A stretch of 5,699 bases of DNA. Source: JAIRQK01 sp047974135. Lineage in GTDB: Bacteria > Campylobacterota > Campylobacteria > Campylobacterales > Campylobacteraceae. Position numbers and translations under genes: made by a program. The notes under the pieces are model-generated. The model was not told the origin of the DNA and did no database searches. It saw only the letters and a list, made by a program, of their open reading frames with translations. Where the stretch lies: NCBI GenBank assembly GCA_047974135.1, contig JBKECC010000038.1, positions 1-5,699 of the forward strand, given 5' to 3'. This document shows, piece by piece, positions 1-5,699 of this stretch (its first letter is position 1; each line of letters opens with the position of its first letter).

Positions 1-480
1 TGAGTTTTTCTTTGCTTCTTCTATTAAAGATACAAGAGTTGGTGAATTGAAGTTTTTCCACCAAGATGTGTCAATGTTACTTTCATTGTTTGTTTTATTG
101 TTTACATGTAAAGAATTATTATTAGATACAGTGTTAGTGTTTAAAGAGCTTTGATTGGTTAGAGTATTAACACTATTTGAAGATAAATCTTTGCTATTCA
201 AAGAATCTTTTGTGTTTTCTGCTTTACTACTCAATGAAGAGTCTTTGTTATTTGCTACTCTATCACTTGAAATAGAGTCTTTAGTGTTTGATAAAGAAAC
301 ATTACCGTTTAAAGAGATTTCATCACAAATAAATGTATAACTATCTGGCATTGTGAAGTTAGACTCTAAGTAGGTTGTGTGGGTGGTGCAACCAGTTAGG
401 AGAAACAATCCAAGCAAACTTGCAGTTATCTTTATGTATATGTTATTTTTATCTTTACATGTAAGTATTTTATTTTTCAA
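1..480 (-). CDS. Outer-membrane efflux lipoprotein (TolC/OprM/NodT-like), N-terminal part
   Basis: This is probably the outer-membrane channel partner of the upstream MacAB pump. An open frame of 160 codons runs from a TTG at 480-478 to the window edge with no stop, so the C-terminal bulk, including the channel domain, lies outside. The TTG is chosen because AGGAG at 491-487 sits 6 bases upstream. No ATG opens the frame before the signal peptide. The N-terminus has basic residues, a hydrophobic stretch (about 18-28) and a lipobox LLTGC with the acylated Cys at residue 31. After a very long Asn/Ser/Lys/Asp-rich linker (about 58-136) comes DTSWWKNF at 137-144, then TLVSLIEEAKKNS. This matches the family pattern WW..F..P.L..LI..A..N seen at the start of the mature domain of RND/MacAB outer-membrane factors. 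The start lies one base after the macB stop, so the genes are very likely co-transcribed and coupled. The family call is good; the exact partner is inferred from position. Confidence 0.82.
   Translation of the reverse strand, partial: MKNKILTCKDKNNIYIKITASLLGLFLLTGCTTHTTYLESNFTMPDSYTFICDEISLNGNVSLSNTKDSISSDRVANNKDSSLSSKAENTKDSLNSKDLSSNSVNTLTNQSSLNTNTVSNNNSLHVNNKTNNESNIDTSWWKNFNSPTLVSLIEEAKKNS
101..112. repeat. Palindrome TTTACATGTAAA, copy 1
   Basis: This is a perfect 12-bp palindrome inside the efflux lipoprotein gene, encoding part of Ser-Leu-His-Val-Asn (residues 123-127) in the low-complexity linker. It shares its 10-bp core with the copies at 455-464 and 1685-1698. Confidence 0.6.
181..288 (-). 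repeat. Three imperfect 36-bp tandem units (12 residues) in the lipoprotein linker
   Basis: Three units begin at residues 65, 77 and 89 (bases 288-253, 252-217 and 216-181). Their openings are NTKDS, NNKDS and NTKDS. On the plus strand the related words AGAATCTTTTGTGTTTTC, AGAGTCTTTGTTATTTGC and AGAGTCTTTAGTGTTTGA start at 202, 238 and 274, exactly 36 bases apart. Similarity is best in the first 15 bases of each unit and decays afterwards. Degenerate Ser-Leu-Asn blocks flank the array on both sides. The repeat keeps the reading frame and lies between the acylated Cys31 and the Trp-Trp motif at 140-141. Confidence 0.65.
455..464. repeat. Palindrome TTACATGTAA, copy 2
   Basis: This is the 10-bp core of the repeated palindrome, embedded in CTTTACATGTAAG. 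It falls in codons 6-9 of the efflux lipoprotein (Leu-Thr-Cys-Lys), ahead of the hydrophobic part of the signal peptide. It is read in a different frame from the other copies. Confidence 0.55.
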
Positions 481-481
481 A

Positions 482-2410
482 TTATTCTCCTGAAAGTGCT
501 ACAACTGGGTCAAGAGCAGCTGCTTTTTTTGCTGGCAAGTAACCAAAAATAAGGCCTGTTAAAAAGGCACATCCAAATGCTAAAATCACTGGCATGATTG
601 AGTAAACAACCGTTGTGCCAAATTTACTTATAATATAAGCAGCGCCAAGTCCAAAAACAACACCTATGATACCACCAAGAGCTGATACTATGAGAGCTTC
701 TATTAAAAACTGTTGCATAATATTTCTAGTTCTTGCTCCTGTTGCTACCCTTATTCCTATCTCTTTTGTTCTCTCAGTTACACTTACAAGCATGATATTC
801 ATAACACCGATACCACCAACTAAAAGTGATATTGCCGCAATTGAGCCAAGCAAAATCGTTAAAGTATTTTGTGTTGCTTCTATACTTTCCATTAAAGATG
901 CCATATTCATAATACGAAAATCTTCCTTGCTATGTCTTCTTATTAAAAGTTCTCTTATTTGTGATTCTGTATCAGATATTTTACTTACATCTTCAACGCC
1001 TATTCTTACGTTTCGCAAGTATTTTTGTCCTATGATATTTAGATTTCCAGTTGAATATGGCACAAAAACAACGTCATCTTCATCATCACCCATAGCAGAA
1101 GCACCTTTTTTGGAGAGAACTCCTATAACTTGAAACATCATATTGTCAATCACAACAAACTTTCCAAGTGGATCTGTACTTGGAAAAAGTGCATTTGCTA
1201 CTGTATCTCCCAAAACTGCTACTTTTTCGTATCTTGCTTCATCTTCTTTTGTAAAAAATACACCTTTTGCGATAGGCCAATCACGAACAGTTGGGTAAGC
1301 ATAAGAGTTTGCGTTTAGGGTTGTACTTTGATCATTGTTTTCATACTTTACTGTCACACTTTTTCTAGCTTCTGGCATCGCTGCTACTATATTGTCTAAT
1401 TCATTTATAGCATCAACATCACTTAAAACAAGCGTTGCAATTTGCCCCATACCTCTCGTATTAGCCATGCCAGGAAAAACCATAAGCATATTTGTGCCCA
1501 TAGAGCTTATTCTATCTACTACATCTTTTTTTGCACCATTTCCAATGGCAAGCATGGCAATAACAGAGGCAACACCTATAACAATTCCAAGAAGAGTTAA
1601 AATTGTTCTAAAAATATTTGTTCTAAGGGAGCTTGTCGCCATTTTTATTGATTCAAGTATCTCAAAAAGATATGATGGTGATTTCTTTACATGTAAAGCA
1701 AAATCTTTTTTGTTTTGTAAATTTTGGTCACCCTTATCTGACAAAATTTTTCCATCTTTTATCTCTATAACTCTGTGTGCATTTGCAGCAACTTTTGCAT
1801 CGTGAGTGATGAGAATGATTGTATGTCCCTCACTTGATAACTCTTTTAAAAGTTTCATAACCTCTTCACCACTTTTACTATCAAGCGCTCCGGTTGGCTC
1901 ATCGGCTAAAATTATCTGTCCACCATTCATAAGTGCACGAGATATAGAAACGCGTTGCTGTTGCCCACCACTTAGTTTTGTTGGTTTATAATCAACTCTC
2001 TCATCAAGTCCAAGAGCGCCAAGTAGATAATTTGCTCTTTTAACTCTCTCACTATGGGGTGTTCCGGCATAAATGGCTGGAATTTCCACATTTTGACTTG
2101 CAGTTAAGGAGTGAATAAGATGATAGCTTTGAAAGATAAACCCAAAAGATTCACGTCTTAATTTTGCTAATTCATCCTTGCTAAACTCACTTATATTTTT
2201 ACCTTGAAACTTATACTCTCCACTGCTTGGTCTATCCAAACAACCAATTATGTTCATAAGAGTTGATTTGCCACTTCCAGAAGCTCCCATAATGGCAACA
2301 AATTCACCTTGGTTGATAGTAAGATTTATATCATTTAGAACGGTTATTTTATTTTCACCACTACCAAACTTTCGATAAATATTTTTTAATTCAATTAAAG
2401 GCTCACTCAT
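482..2410 (-). CDS. macB: MacB-type ABC transporter, ATPase fused to permease
   Basis: This is the inner-membrane energy-coupling component of a tripartite exporter. It hydrolyses ATP in the cytoplasm and drives periplasmic substrate through MacA and an outer-membrane channel. The 642 residues are close to the usual MacB length of about 650. The nucleotide-binding domain (about 5-225) is complete: Walker A G42-ASGSGKS-T50, Q-loop Gln94, signature LSGGQ 146-150, Walker B IILAD 166-170 with catalytic Glu171, and the switch His203. The membrane part has a first helix at about 268-290, a large periplasmic domain (about 291-515), and three further helices at about 516-542, 568-594 and 603-624. The late motif TERTKEIGIRVATGAR (545-560) is typical of the FtsX/MacB permease fold. 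The ATG overlaps the macA stop as ATGA, which argues for coupled translation. No residue needed for ATPase activity is missing. Family relatives export macrolides, enterotoxin, lipopeptides or pyoverdine (PvdT), so the substrate is not fixed by sequence; context favours a siderophore. Confidence 0.95.
   Translation of the reverse strand: MSEPLIELKNIYRKFGSGENKITVLNDINLTINQGEFVAIMGASGSGKSTLMNIIGCLDRPSSGEYKFQGKNISEFSKDELAKLRRESFGFIFQSYHLIHSLTASQNVEIPAIYAGTPHSERVKRANYLLGALGLDERVDYKPTKLSGGQQQRVSISRALMNGGQIILADEPTGALDSKSGEEVMKLLKELSSEGHTIILITHDAKVAANAHRVIEIKDGKILSDKGDQNLQNKKDFALHVKKSPSYLFEILESIKMATSSLRTNIFRTILTLLGIVIGVASVIAMLAIGNGAKKDVVDRISSMGTNMLMVFPGMANTRGMGQIATLVLSDVDAINELDNIVAAMPEARKSVTVKYENNDQSTTLNANSYAYPTVRDWPIAKGVFFTKEDEARYEKVAVLGDTVANALFPSTDPLGKFVVIDNMMFQVIGVLSKKGASAMGDDEDDVVFVPYSTGNLNIIGQKYLRNVRIGVEDVSKISDTESQIRELLIRRHSKEDFRIMNMASLMESIEATQNTLTILLGSIAAISLLVGGIGVMNIMLVSVTERTKEIGIRVATGARTRNIMQQFLIEALIVSALGGIIGVVFGLGAAYIISKFGTTVVYSIMPVILAFGCAFLTGLIFGYLPAKKAAALDPVVALSGE
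487..491 (-). promoter_or_regulatory. Ribosome binding site deciding the TTG start of the efflux lipoprotein
   Basis: AGGAG on the minus strand lies inside the last macB codons (Ser-Gly-Glu-stop), 6 bases before the TTG at 480. A strong, well-spaced site in front of a rare start codon supports this start, and its overlap with macB suggests translational coupling. Confidence 0.7.
1685..1698. repeat. Palindrome CTTTACATGTAAAG, copy 3
   Basis: This is a perfect 14-bp palindrome within macB, encoding Leu-His-Val (residues 239-241) in the poorly constrained linker between the ATPase domain and the first transmembrane helix. It is the longest of the three copies sharing the TTACATGTAA core. Confidence 0.6.
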
Positions 2411-3630
2411 CTTGGACGACCCATTCCTGGAGGCATTCCTTGTTGACCGAGACCTCTATTTTGTCCACTTGCATTTGATGAGTTTGGTGGCGTACCTTTC
2501 GGTTTATTTGTAGTTAAATCAGTATGTTTTGTTGCTACTTTTTCACCCTCTTCTAATCCTGAAACAACTTCTATTTGAACACGGTTGCTAACTCCAAGCG
2601 TTACACGTCTAGGCTCAAAACTATTGTCACTTTTTTGAACCATAACCATACCTTTTGTTGCATCATCTTTTTTTACATCAACTGCACTCATAGGAATAAG
2701 CAATACATCTTTGGCTGAAGAGAGCACAAAAAATACTTGGGTTGTCATTGATGTCATAAGCTCACTTGAAGGATTTTCAACATCAAAAAGTGCATTAAAT
2801 AAAACTACATTATTTGAGATTGTTGGGGTTGGTTCAATTTTTAAAAGTTTTGTTCTCCATGTGTTGTTACTTCCAAGAGTAGTAAAATAAACTTCCATTC
2901 CTTTTTTAAGTTTTGTCACATCACCTTCAGAAACCCCTGCATACACAGTAACTGTTTTTAAATTTGCTATAGTTAAGATTGTTGGTGTATTTTGATTTGC
3001 ATTTAGCGTTTGACCCTCTTTTACATCAACTGAAACTACTGTTCCATTCATAGTTGCATAAATAAGTGTGTACTCAAGATTTGCTCTATTTTCTTTTAGC
3101 GAAGACTCTGTTTGAGCTATCTGAGCGTTTATCATATCAATACTTGCTTCTGCCGAAAGCAGACTTGCTTCTGCACTTTGATAAGACTCTAAGCTTGTTG
3201 CATCATTTTCTAAAAGCTCTTTTTGTCTACTAAAAGTAATTTTTGCAAGAGCAAGTGATGACTGTTTGTCTTTCAATTGTGCTTTTTGGTAACTCAAATC
3301 TGCCTCGCTTGATTCTACCTTTGTTTCTAAAACAGTTCTATCTATCTCTGCAAGCAAATTGCCAATTTTTACCTCATCACCAACTTCTACATGTAACTTC
3401 ATAACTTGACCAGAAACTTGCGCACCTATATCTACAGAAGACTTTGGTGTGATATTTCCTGTTGCTGTTACAACATTTTCAATATTTCCCTTTGTAACTG
3501 TTGAAGTTGCTATGGTTTGATTTGTGTTTGAAGTAGCAAAAAAGTATTTGTAAATACCAAAACCGATTAATCCTAAGATTAAAATTGGCACTAACCATTT
3601 TATTTTTGAGCTTTTTTTTATTTCTGACAA
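2407..3630 (-). CDS. macA: MacA-type periplasmic adaptor (membrane fusion protein)
   Basis: MacA bridges MacB in the inner membrane and the outer-membrane channel. The 407 residues show an N-terminal membrane anchor (about 11-30) and a first barrel-sandwich half at about 65-97 (VSGQVMKLHVEVGDEVKIG). A long alpha-hairpin, strongly coiled-coil in character, spans about 100-185. The second sandwich half follows at about 192-222 (NGTVVSVDVKEGQTLNA, then PTILTIANL), with a beta-barrel at about 225-310 and a membrane-proximal domain at about 312-370. This order and the VSEGDV.KLKKGMEV segment are characteristic of MacA. The start is TTG: AAGG at 3641-3638 lies 7 bases upstream and no ATG is available before the membrane anchor. 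The C-terminus is odd: a low-complexity Asn/Gly/Gln/Met/Pro tail (about 374-407) containing GMPPGMGRPR. It resembles the insert of the upstream PepSY protein. The stop overlaps the macB start by four bases. Confidence 0.93.
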   Translation of the reverse strand: MSEIKKSSKIKWLVPILILGLIGFGIYKYFFATSNTNQTIATSTVTKGNIENVVTATGNITPKSSVDIGAQVSGQVMKLHVEVGDEVKIGNLLAEIDRTVLETKVESSEADLSYQKAQLKDKQSSLALAKITFSRQKELLENDATSLESYQSAEASLLSAEASIDMINAQIAQTESSLKENRANLEYTLIYATMNGTVVSVDVKEGQTLNANQNTPTILTIANLKTVTVYAGVSEGDVTKLKKGMEVYFTTLGSNNTWRTKLLKIEPTPTISNNVVLFNALFDVENPSSELMTSMTTQVFFVLSSAKDVLLIPMSAVDVKKDDATKGMVMVQKSDNSFEPRRVTLGVSNRVQIEVVSGLEEGEKVATKHTDLTTNKPKGTPPNSSNASGQNRGLGQQGMPPGMGRPR

Positions 3631-3637
3631 TGTAGCG

Positions 3638-3641
3638 CCTT
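3638..3641 (-). promoter_or_regulatory. Ribosome binding site deciding the TTG start of macA
   Basis: AAGG, preceded by a run of A, sits 7 bases before the TTG at 3630-3628. No in-frame ATG lies between it and the membrane anchor, so the TTG is the best start. Confidence 0.55.
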
Positions 3642-3707
3642 TTTTAATGTAAATTTTTGATTTAAAATATTATCACACGTGAAATCAACCATTGGTTAAT
3701 TAAGCCA

Positions 3708-3722
3708 TTAACATCATGTTAA
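3708..3722. promoter_or_regulatory. Perfect 15-bp dyad in the gap before macA, candidate operator
   Basis: TTAACAT-C-ATGTTAA is a perfect 7-1-7 palindrome, two bases past the stop of the PepSY gene and about 78 bases before the macA start. A single-base centre favours a protein-binding site over an RNA hairpin. On the macA side a weaker dyad, AACCA-T-TGGTT, lies at 3687-3697, and a GATAAT word that could serve as a -10 lies on the minus strand near 3670. The 94-base gap is the only break between pepSY and macAB, so a second, regulated promoter here is plausible. No regulator gene is visible and the site is not a recognisable Fur box. Confidence 0.35.
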
Positions 3723-3724
3723 AT

Positions 3725-4957
3725 TTATTTTACTTTTTTATATCTTTTGAAAAATAGCATAACACCTGTAATCATAAATAAAGGAAGTATCAATGATGAG
3801 ATAAACATTAAAAACAAACCTACTTTCCCAAAATACTCACCACTATGCAGTGGAAGCATACTTGACATGAGCTTTTCGCCCAGTGATTTATCATTATATT
3901 TTGTGTTAGATATGATTTCTTGTTTATTTAGATTGAACTCTATTTGATTATTTGCTCTTGAATGAGCTGGCTCTTTATCTCTATAGTTAAAATTATAAAC
4001 TCCATTTGTATCATTTCTTAGAGTTACCGTAGAATAGTCATTGTTAACGCTTTGTTTGAAAAAATCAAACGCGTTATCTAAATTTTGAAAATTGTTTTGG
4101 TTTTTGTTTTGTTTAATGTTTTCTTGATTTTGCCCCATGCCTCTTGCAAAACCTTCTCCTTGGGCTCTCTCGCCTCTTGTTTGGTTGCCAAAACCTAATC
4201 CACCTCTTTGATTTTGTTCGCTGTTTTGCGTTTGATTTTGCATTGGTGGCATCATTCCTCTTACTGGTTGCTCCACTCCAGCGATACTGTAAAGCATTGT
4301 TCTATACCAACCATAAGACCAGTAAAGTCCAGTTAATGACATCCAGATATAAAGTAAAAATACCCAAACACCAAGAGCACTATGAAGTTGATACAAAAAA
4401 GCGTAACCATTTCTTTTAAAATCAACCTTTAAACTTTTAAAGAAATTTCTTTTTAGCCTTGACCAATATAAAATAAGCCCAGAAATAGATAAAACAATCA
4501 AGACAATGGTTGAAATCGCAACTATATTTTTCCCAATAACGCTCATAGAACCAACGCTCAAAGCTCTATGTAGAGTTAGATTTATCATAAAAAATGAACC
4601 TTCTTTTATGTTTGGTAGAATTTCTGCTGTGTAAGGATTCACATAGTAAACGACTCCTCTTCTTCCACCATTTGGATCTGCTGTATTTATAGTTGCTGAC
4701 GCGGTTTTAGAAGAAGAGATGGTTACTGAGTTTATAACGGCATCAGGTTTTTGTTCTAAAAATCTTTCTATCAATTTTTCTGGTGTGAGCGAATGCGTAT
4801 CTTCTTTAACTTCAAAAGATTCTTTGTTTAAAAATTGTGTTATATCTTGTCTGTATGATAACATAGCCCCTGAAAAACCTATAACCACTAAAAGTAGACC
4901 AAAAACCATACCAAAAATAAAATGTGTTTTAAACCAAAAACCTTTTTTCATAAGCAT
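3725..4957 (-). CDS. PepSY-associated transmembrane protein, probable ferric-siderophore reductase
   Basis: The protein belongs to the PepSY-TM group of inner-membrane proteins (FpvG, FoxB and PiuB are relatives), several of which reduce siderophore-bound iron in the periplasm. Its 410 residues give four membrane helices at about 12-34, 144-165, 190-213 and 377-403. A PepSY-like periplasmic loop (about 48-115) follows the first helix. His12, His130 (LHRAL), His192 (LHSALGVW) and His371 (LPLHSGEYFG) lie near the helix ends, where this family keeps conserved histidines that are candidate haem ligands. The second periplasmic loop (about 214-376) carries an unusual Gln/Asn/Gly/Met-rich stretch at about 232-292 (bases 4264-4082), including GMMPPM and ARGMGQNQ. 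The C-terminus is basic and cytoplasmic. AGGA at 4969-4966 lies 8 bases before the first ATG, which is preferred over the ATG two codons later. It is flanked by a TonB-dependent receptor upstream and macAB downstream. The family is sure; the reductase role is inferred. Confidence 0.85.
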   Translation of the reverse strand: MLMKKGFWFKTHFIFGMVFGLLLVVIGFSGAMLSYRQDITQFLNKESFEVKEDTHSLTPEKLIERFLEQKPDAVINSVTISSSKTASATINTADPNGGRRGVVYYVNPYTAEILPNIKEGSFFMINLTLHRALSVGSMSVIGKNIVAISTIVLIVLSISGLILYWSRLKRNFFKSLKVDFKRNGYAFLYQLHSALGVWVFLLYIWMSLTGLYWSYGWYRTMLYSIAGVEQPVRGMMPPMQNQTQNSEQNQRGGLGFGNQTRGERAQGEGFARGMGQNQENIKQNKNQNNFQNLDNAFDFFKQSVNNDYSTVTLRNDTNGVYNFNYRDKEPAHSRANNQIEFNLNKQEIISNTKYNDKSLGEKLMSSMLPLHSGEYFGKVGLFLMFISSLILPLFMITGVMLFFKRYKKVK

Positions 4958-5126
4958 TTTGCTTTTCCTATAAAGTTAAATATAAAAATACAAAAATATT
5001 AATTTTAAAAAAATATTTTTGAAATTCTACTGTTAAGTGTGTCAATAACCAATATCAATTTGTTATCGAAATGTTAATGGAGAAAATAGAGTAATCATGA
5101 TTTTAAATTGTATTGTAAGATTAGAG
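4958..5126 (-). promoter_or_regulatory. AT-rich leader of the pepSY-macAB operon, candidate promoter region
   Basis: This non-coding gap separates the stem-loop after the receptor gene from the PepSY start. On the minus strand it contains TTGACA (5044-5039) followed by a very A/T-rich tract with several TATATT or TAAAAT words between 5020 and 4975. None makes a clean spaced -35/-10 pair, so the exact promoter is not assigned. TGTTAA words occur at 5031-5036 and 5072-5077. ATGTTAATGG at 5071-5080 recurs in inverse orientation (CCATTAACAT) at 3705-3714. I see no convincing Fur box, small gene or structured RNA. Confidence 0.3.
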
Positions 5127-5153
5127 TTTGCAAGAGACTAAATCTCTTGCAAA
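5127..5153 (-). terminator. Stem-loop after the receptor gene, weak terminator or attenuator
   Basis: A perfect 11-bp stem (TTTGCAAGAGA with TCTCTTGCAAA) and a 5-base loop begin 5 bases after the receptor stop. On the minus strand the bases after the stem (CTCTAATCTTAC) are not a proper U-tract, so termination may be partial, or the hairpin may protect the receptor mRNA 3' end. It would explain unequal expression of the receptor and the genes downstream. Confidence 0.55.
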
Positions 5154-5158
5154 TAGTT

Positions 5159-5699
5159 TTAGAAGTTATAAGTAAAACTTACCCAAAGTCTTCTGCCTTC
5201 CATAGAATATGGAGCTGTATAATAAACTAGATTATTAGATGCATTATAGTATGACTCTCTTTTCAAGAAGTCTTTATCGAATAAGTTATAAATAGTTGCG
5301 GAAACAGAAAAGTCTTTTGTGACTTGATATCTTGCACCTAAATTAAATAACGTATAATCATCCATAGTGTCACCAAGTTGTTGATACATAGCCAAATCAT
5401 CTCCTGTTAACGAACTAGGTTTTCCTAAAAACCTATATCTTTCACCTCTATATTCCATTTTAAGCCATGTTTTTAATTTGCTTGTTGTTTGCCAATTTAG
5501 CACTGCATTTGCCATATGCTTTGGGGTATTAACTAATTTTGCACCCTTATTTGCTCCACTCTTTTGCTCACTTTCAGTATATGTATAGTTAAGCCCTAAA
5601 GAAAAAACATCTAAAAATGGTATAGTCATGCCTGCTTCAAGTCCATAAGTTTCAGCTTCATCGATATTGATTTTTTGTGTATAGTTTCCATTAGGTATA
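5159..5699 (-). CDS. TonB-dependent outer-membrane receptor, C-terminal part (probable siderophore receptor)
   Basis: Only the last 179 residues are visible; the frame is open to the right edge, so the plug, TonB box and most of the barrel lie outside. The Met at 5629 is internal. It follows ETYGLEAG, the conserved motif before a late barrel strand pair. The visible part alternates amphipathic beta strands: LGLNYTYTESEQKSG, NTPKHMANAVLNWQ, LKTWLKMEYRGERYRF, TLFNLGARYQVTKDFSVSATIYNLFDKDF. It ends in GRRLWVSFTYNF with a C-terminal Phe, the signal for barrel assembly. The NTP.H.AN..L.W and YNLFDKDF motifs recall catecholate-type receptors such as FepA and CirA. Ligand specificity cannot be fixed from this end, since the binding loops and plug are mostly missing. 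A stem-loop closes the gene, and a PepSY-type putative reductase follows on the same strand, which supports an iron or siderophore role over vitamin B12 or sugar uptake. Confidence 0.9.
   Translation of the reverse strand, partial: IPNGNYTQKINIDEAETYGLEAGMTIPFLDVFSLGLNYTYTESEQKSGANKGAKLVNTPKHMANAVLNWQTTSKLKTWLKMEYRGERYRFLGKPSSLTGDDLAMYQQLGDTMDDYTLFNLGARYQVTKDFSVSATIYNLFDKDFLKRESYYNASNNLVYYTAPYSMEGRRLWVSFTYNF

Noticed and set aside
155..340. Plus-strand open frame of 61 codons
   Set aside because: It is the antisense of the repetitive linker of the efflux lipoprotein; its Leu/Phe/Glu pattern simply mirrors the repeats, and it has no ribosome site.
666..1991. Four plus-strand open frames (666-1133, 1130-1318, 1335-1805, 1806-1991)
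   Set aside because: All lie antisense to macB, which has every expected motif; their products show no domain and are Ser/Ile/Phe-rich as expected for antisense frames.
3708..3722. The 15-bp dyad as a transcription terminator of pepSY
   Set aside because: The one-base centre gives a poor RNA hairpin, the stem is AT-rich and no U-tract follows on the minus strand.
3747..4973. Three plus-strand open frames (3747-3947, 4144-4419, 4719-4973)
   Set aside because: They are antisense to the PepSY gene and show no recognisable motif or credible start signal.
5039..5058. Possible Fur box (TTGATATTGGTTATTGACA on the minus strand)
   Set aside because: One half resembles the Fur consensus but the other has several mismatches and the dyad is poor; iron control is plausible from context but not shown here.
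5629..5629. Met codon at 5629 as the start of a separate 156-residue protein
   Set aside because: The frame continues upstream to the window edge with receptor-like sequence (ETYGLEAG), so the Met is internal to a TonB-dependent receptor.
1..5699. CRISPR array, tRNA, rRNA, insertion sequence or phage gene
   Set aside because: No spaced direct repeats, RNA gene signatures, transposase motifs or terminal inverted repeats were seen; the window is almost fully covered by transport genes.

Overview
The window is AT-rich bacterial DNA, and every supported gene lies on the minus strand. Base composition, Lys/Asn/Ser-rich proteins, tight packing and two TTG starts suggest a Campylobacterota-type organism (Sulfurimonas, Arcobacter or Sulfurospirillum relatives). 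This is an inference from style; no phylogenetic marker is present.

In the direction of transcription (right to left) the layout is as follows. The 3' end of a TonB-dependent outer-membrane receptor enters from the right edge (5159-5699). It is followed by an 11-bp stem-loop (5127-5153) and an AT-rich gap of about 200 bases that probably holds a promoter. Next come a four-helix PepSY-family inner-membrane protein (3725-4957) and a 94-base gap with a perfect 15-bp dyad (3708-3722). Then come macA (2407-3630) and macB (482-2410), which overlap by ATGA. One base after macB, a TTG start preceded by AGGAG opens an outer-membrane efflux lipoprotein (480 to beyond position 1) that runs off the left edge.

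MacA (periplasmic adaptor), MacB (ABC pump) and the outer-membrane factor form one tripartite export machine. The receptor and the PepSY protein form an import and reduction pair typical of ferric-siderophore use. Together they resemble, in compact form, the Pseudomonas pyoverdine cycle: FpvA receptor, FpvG PepSY reductase and PvdRT-OpmQ exporter. A siderophore uptake, reductive-release and re-export locus is the most economical reading, but it rests on gene context alone.

Four details stand out. A palindrome with core TTACATGTAA occurs three times, each copy in a poorly constrained part of a coding region. The outer-membrane lipoprotein has a 12-residue (36-bp) repeat in an unusually long Asn/Ser linker. 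The PepSY protein and MacA both carry Gln/Gly/Met-rich low-complexity segments. Finally, a dyad lies just upstream of macA.
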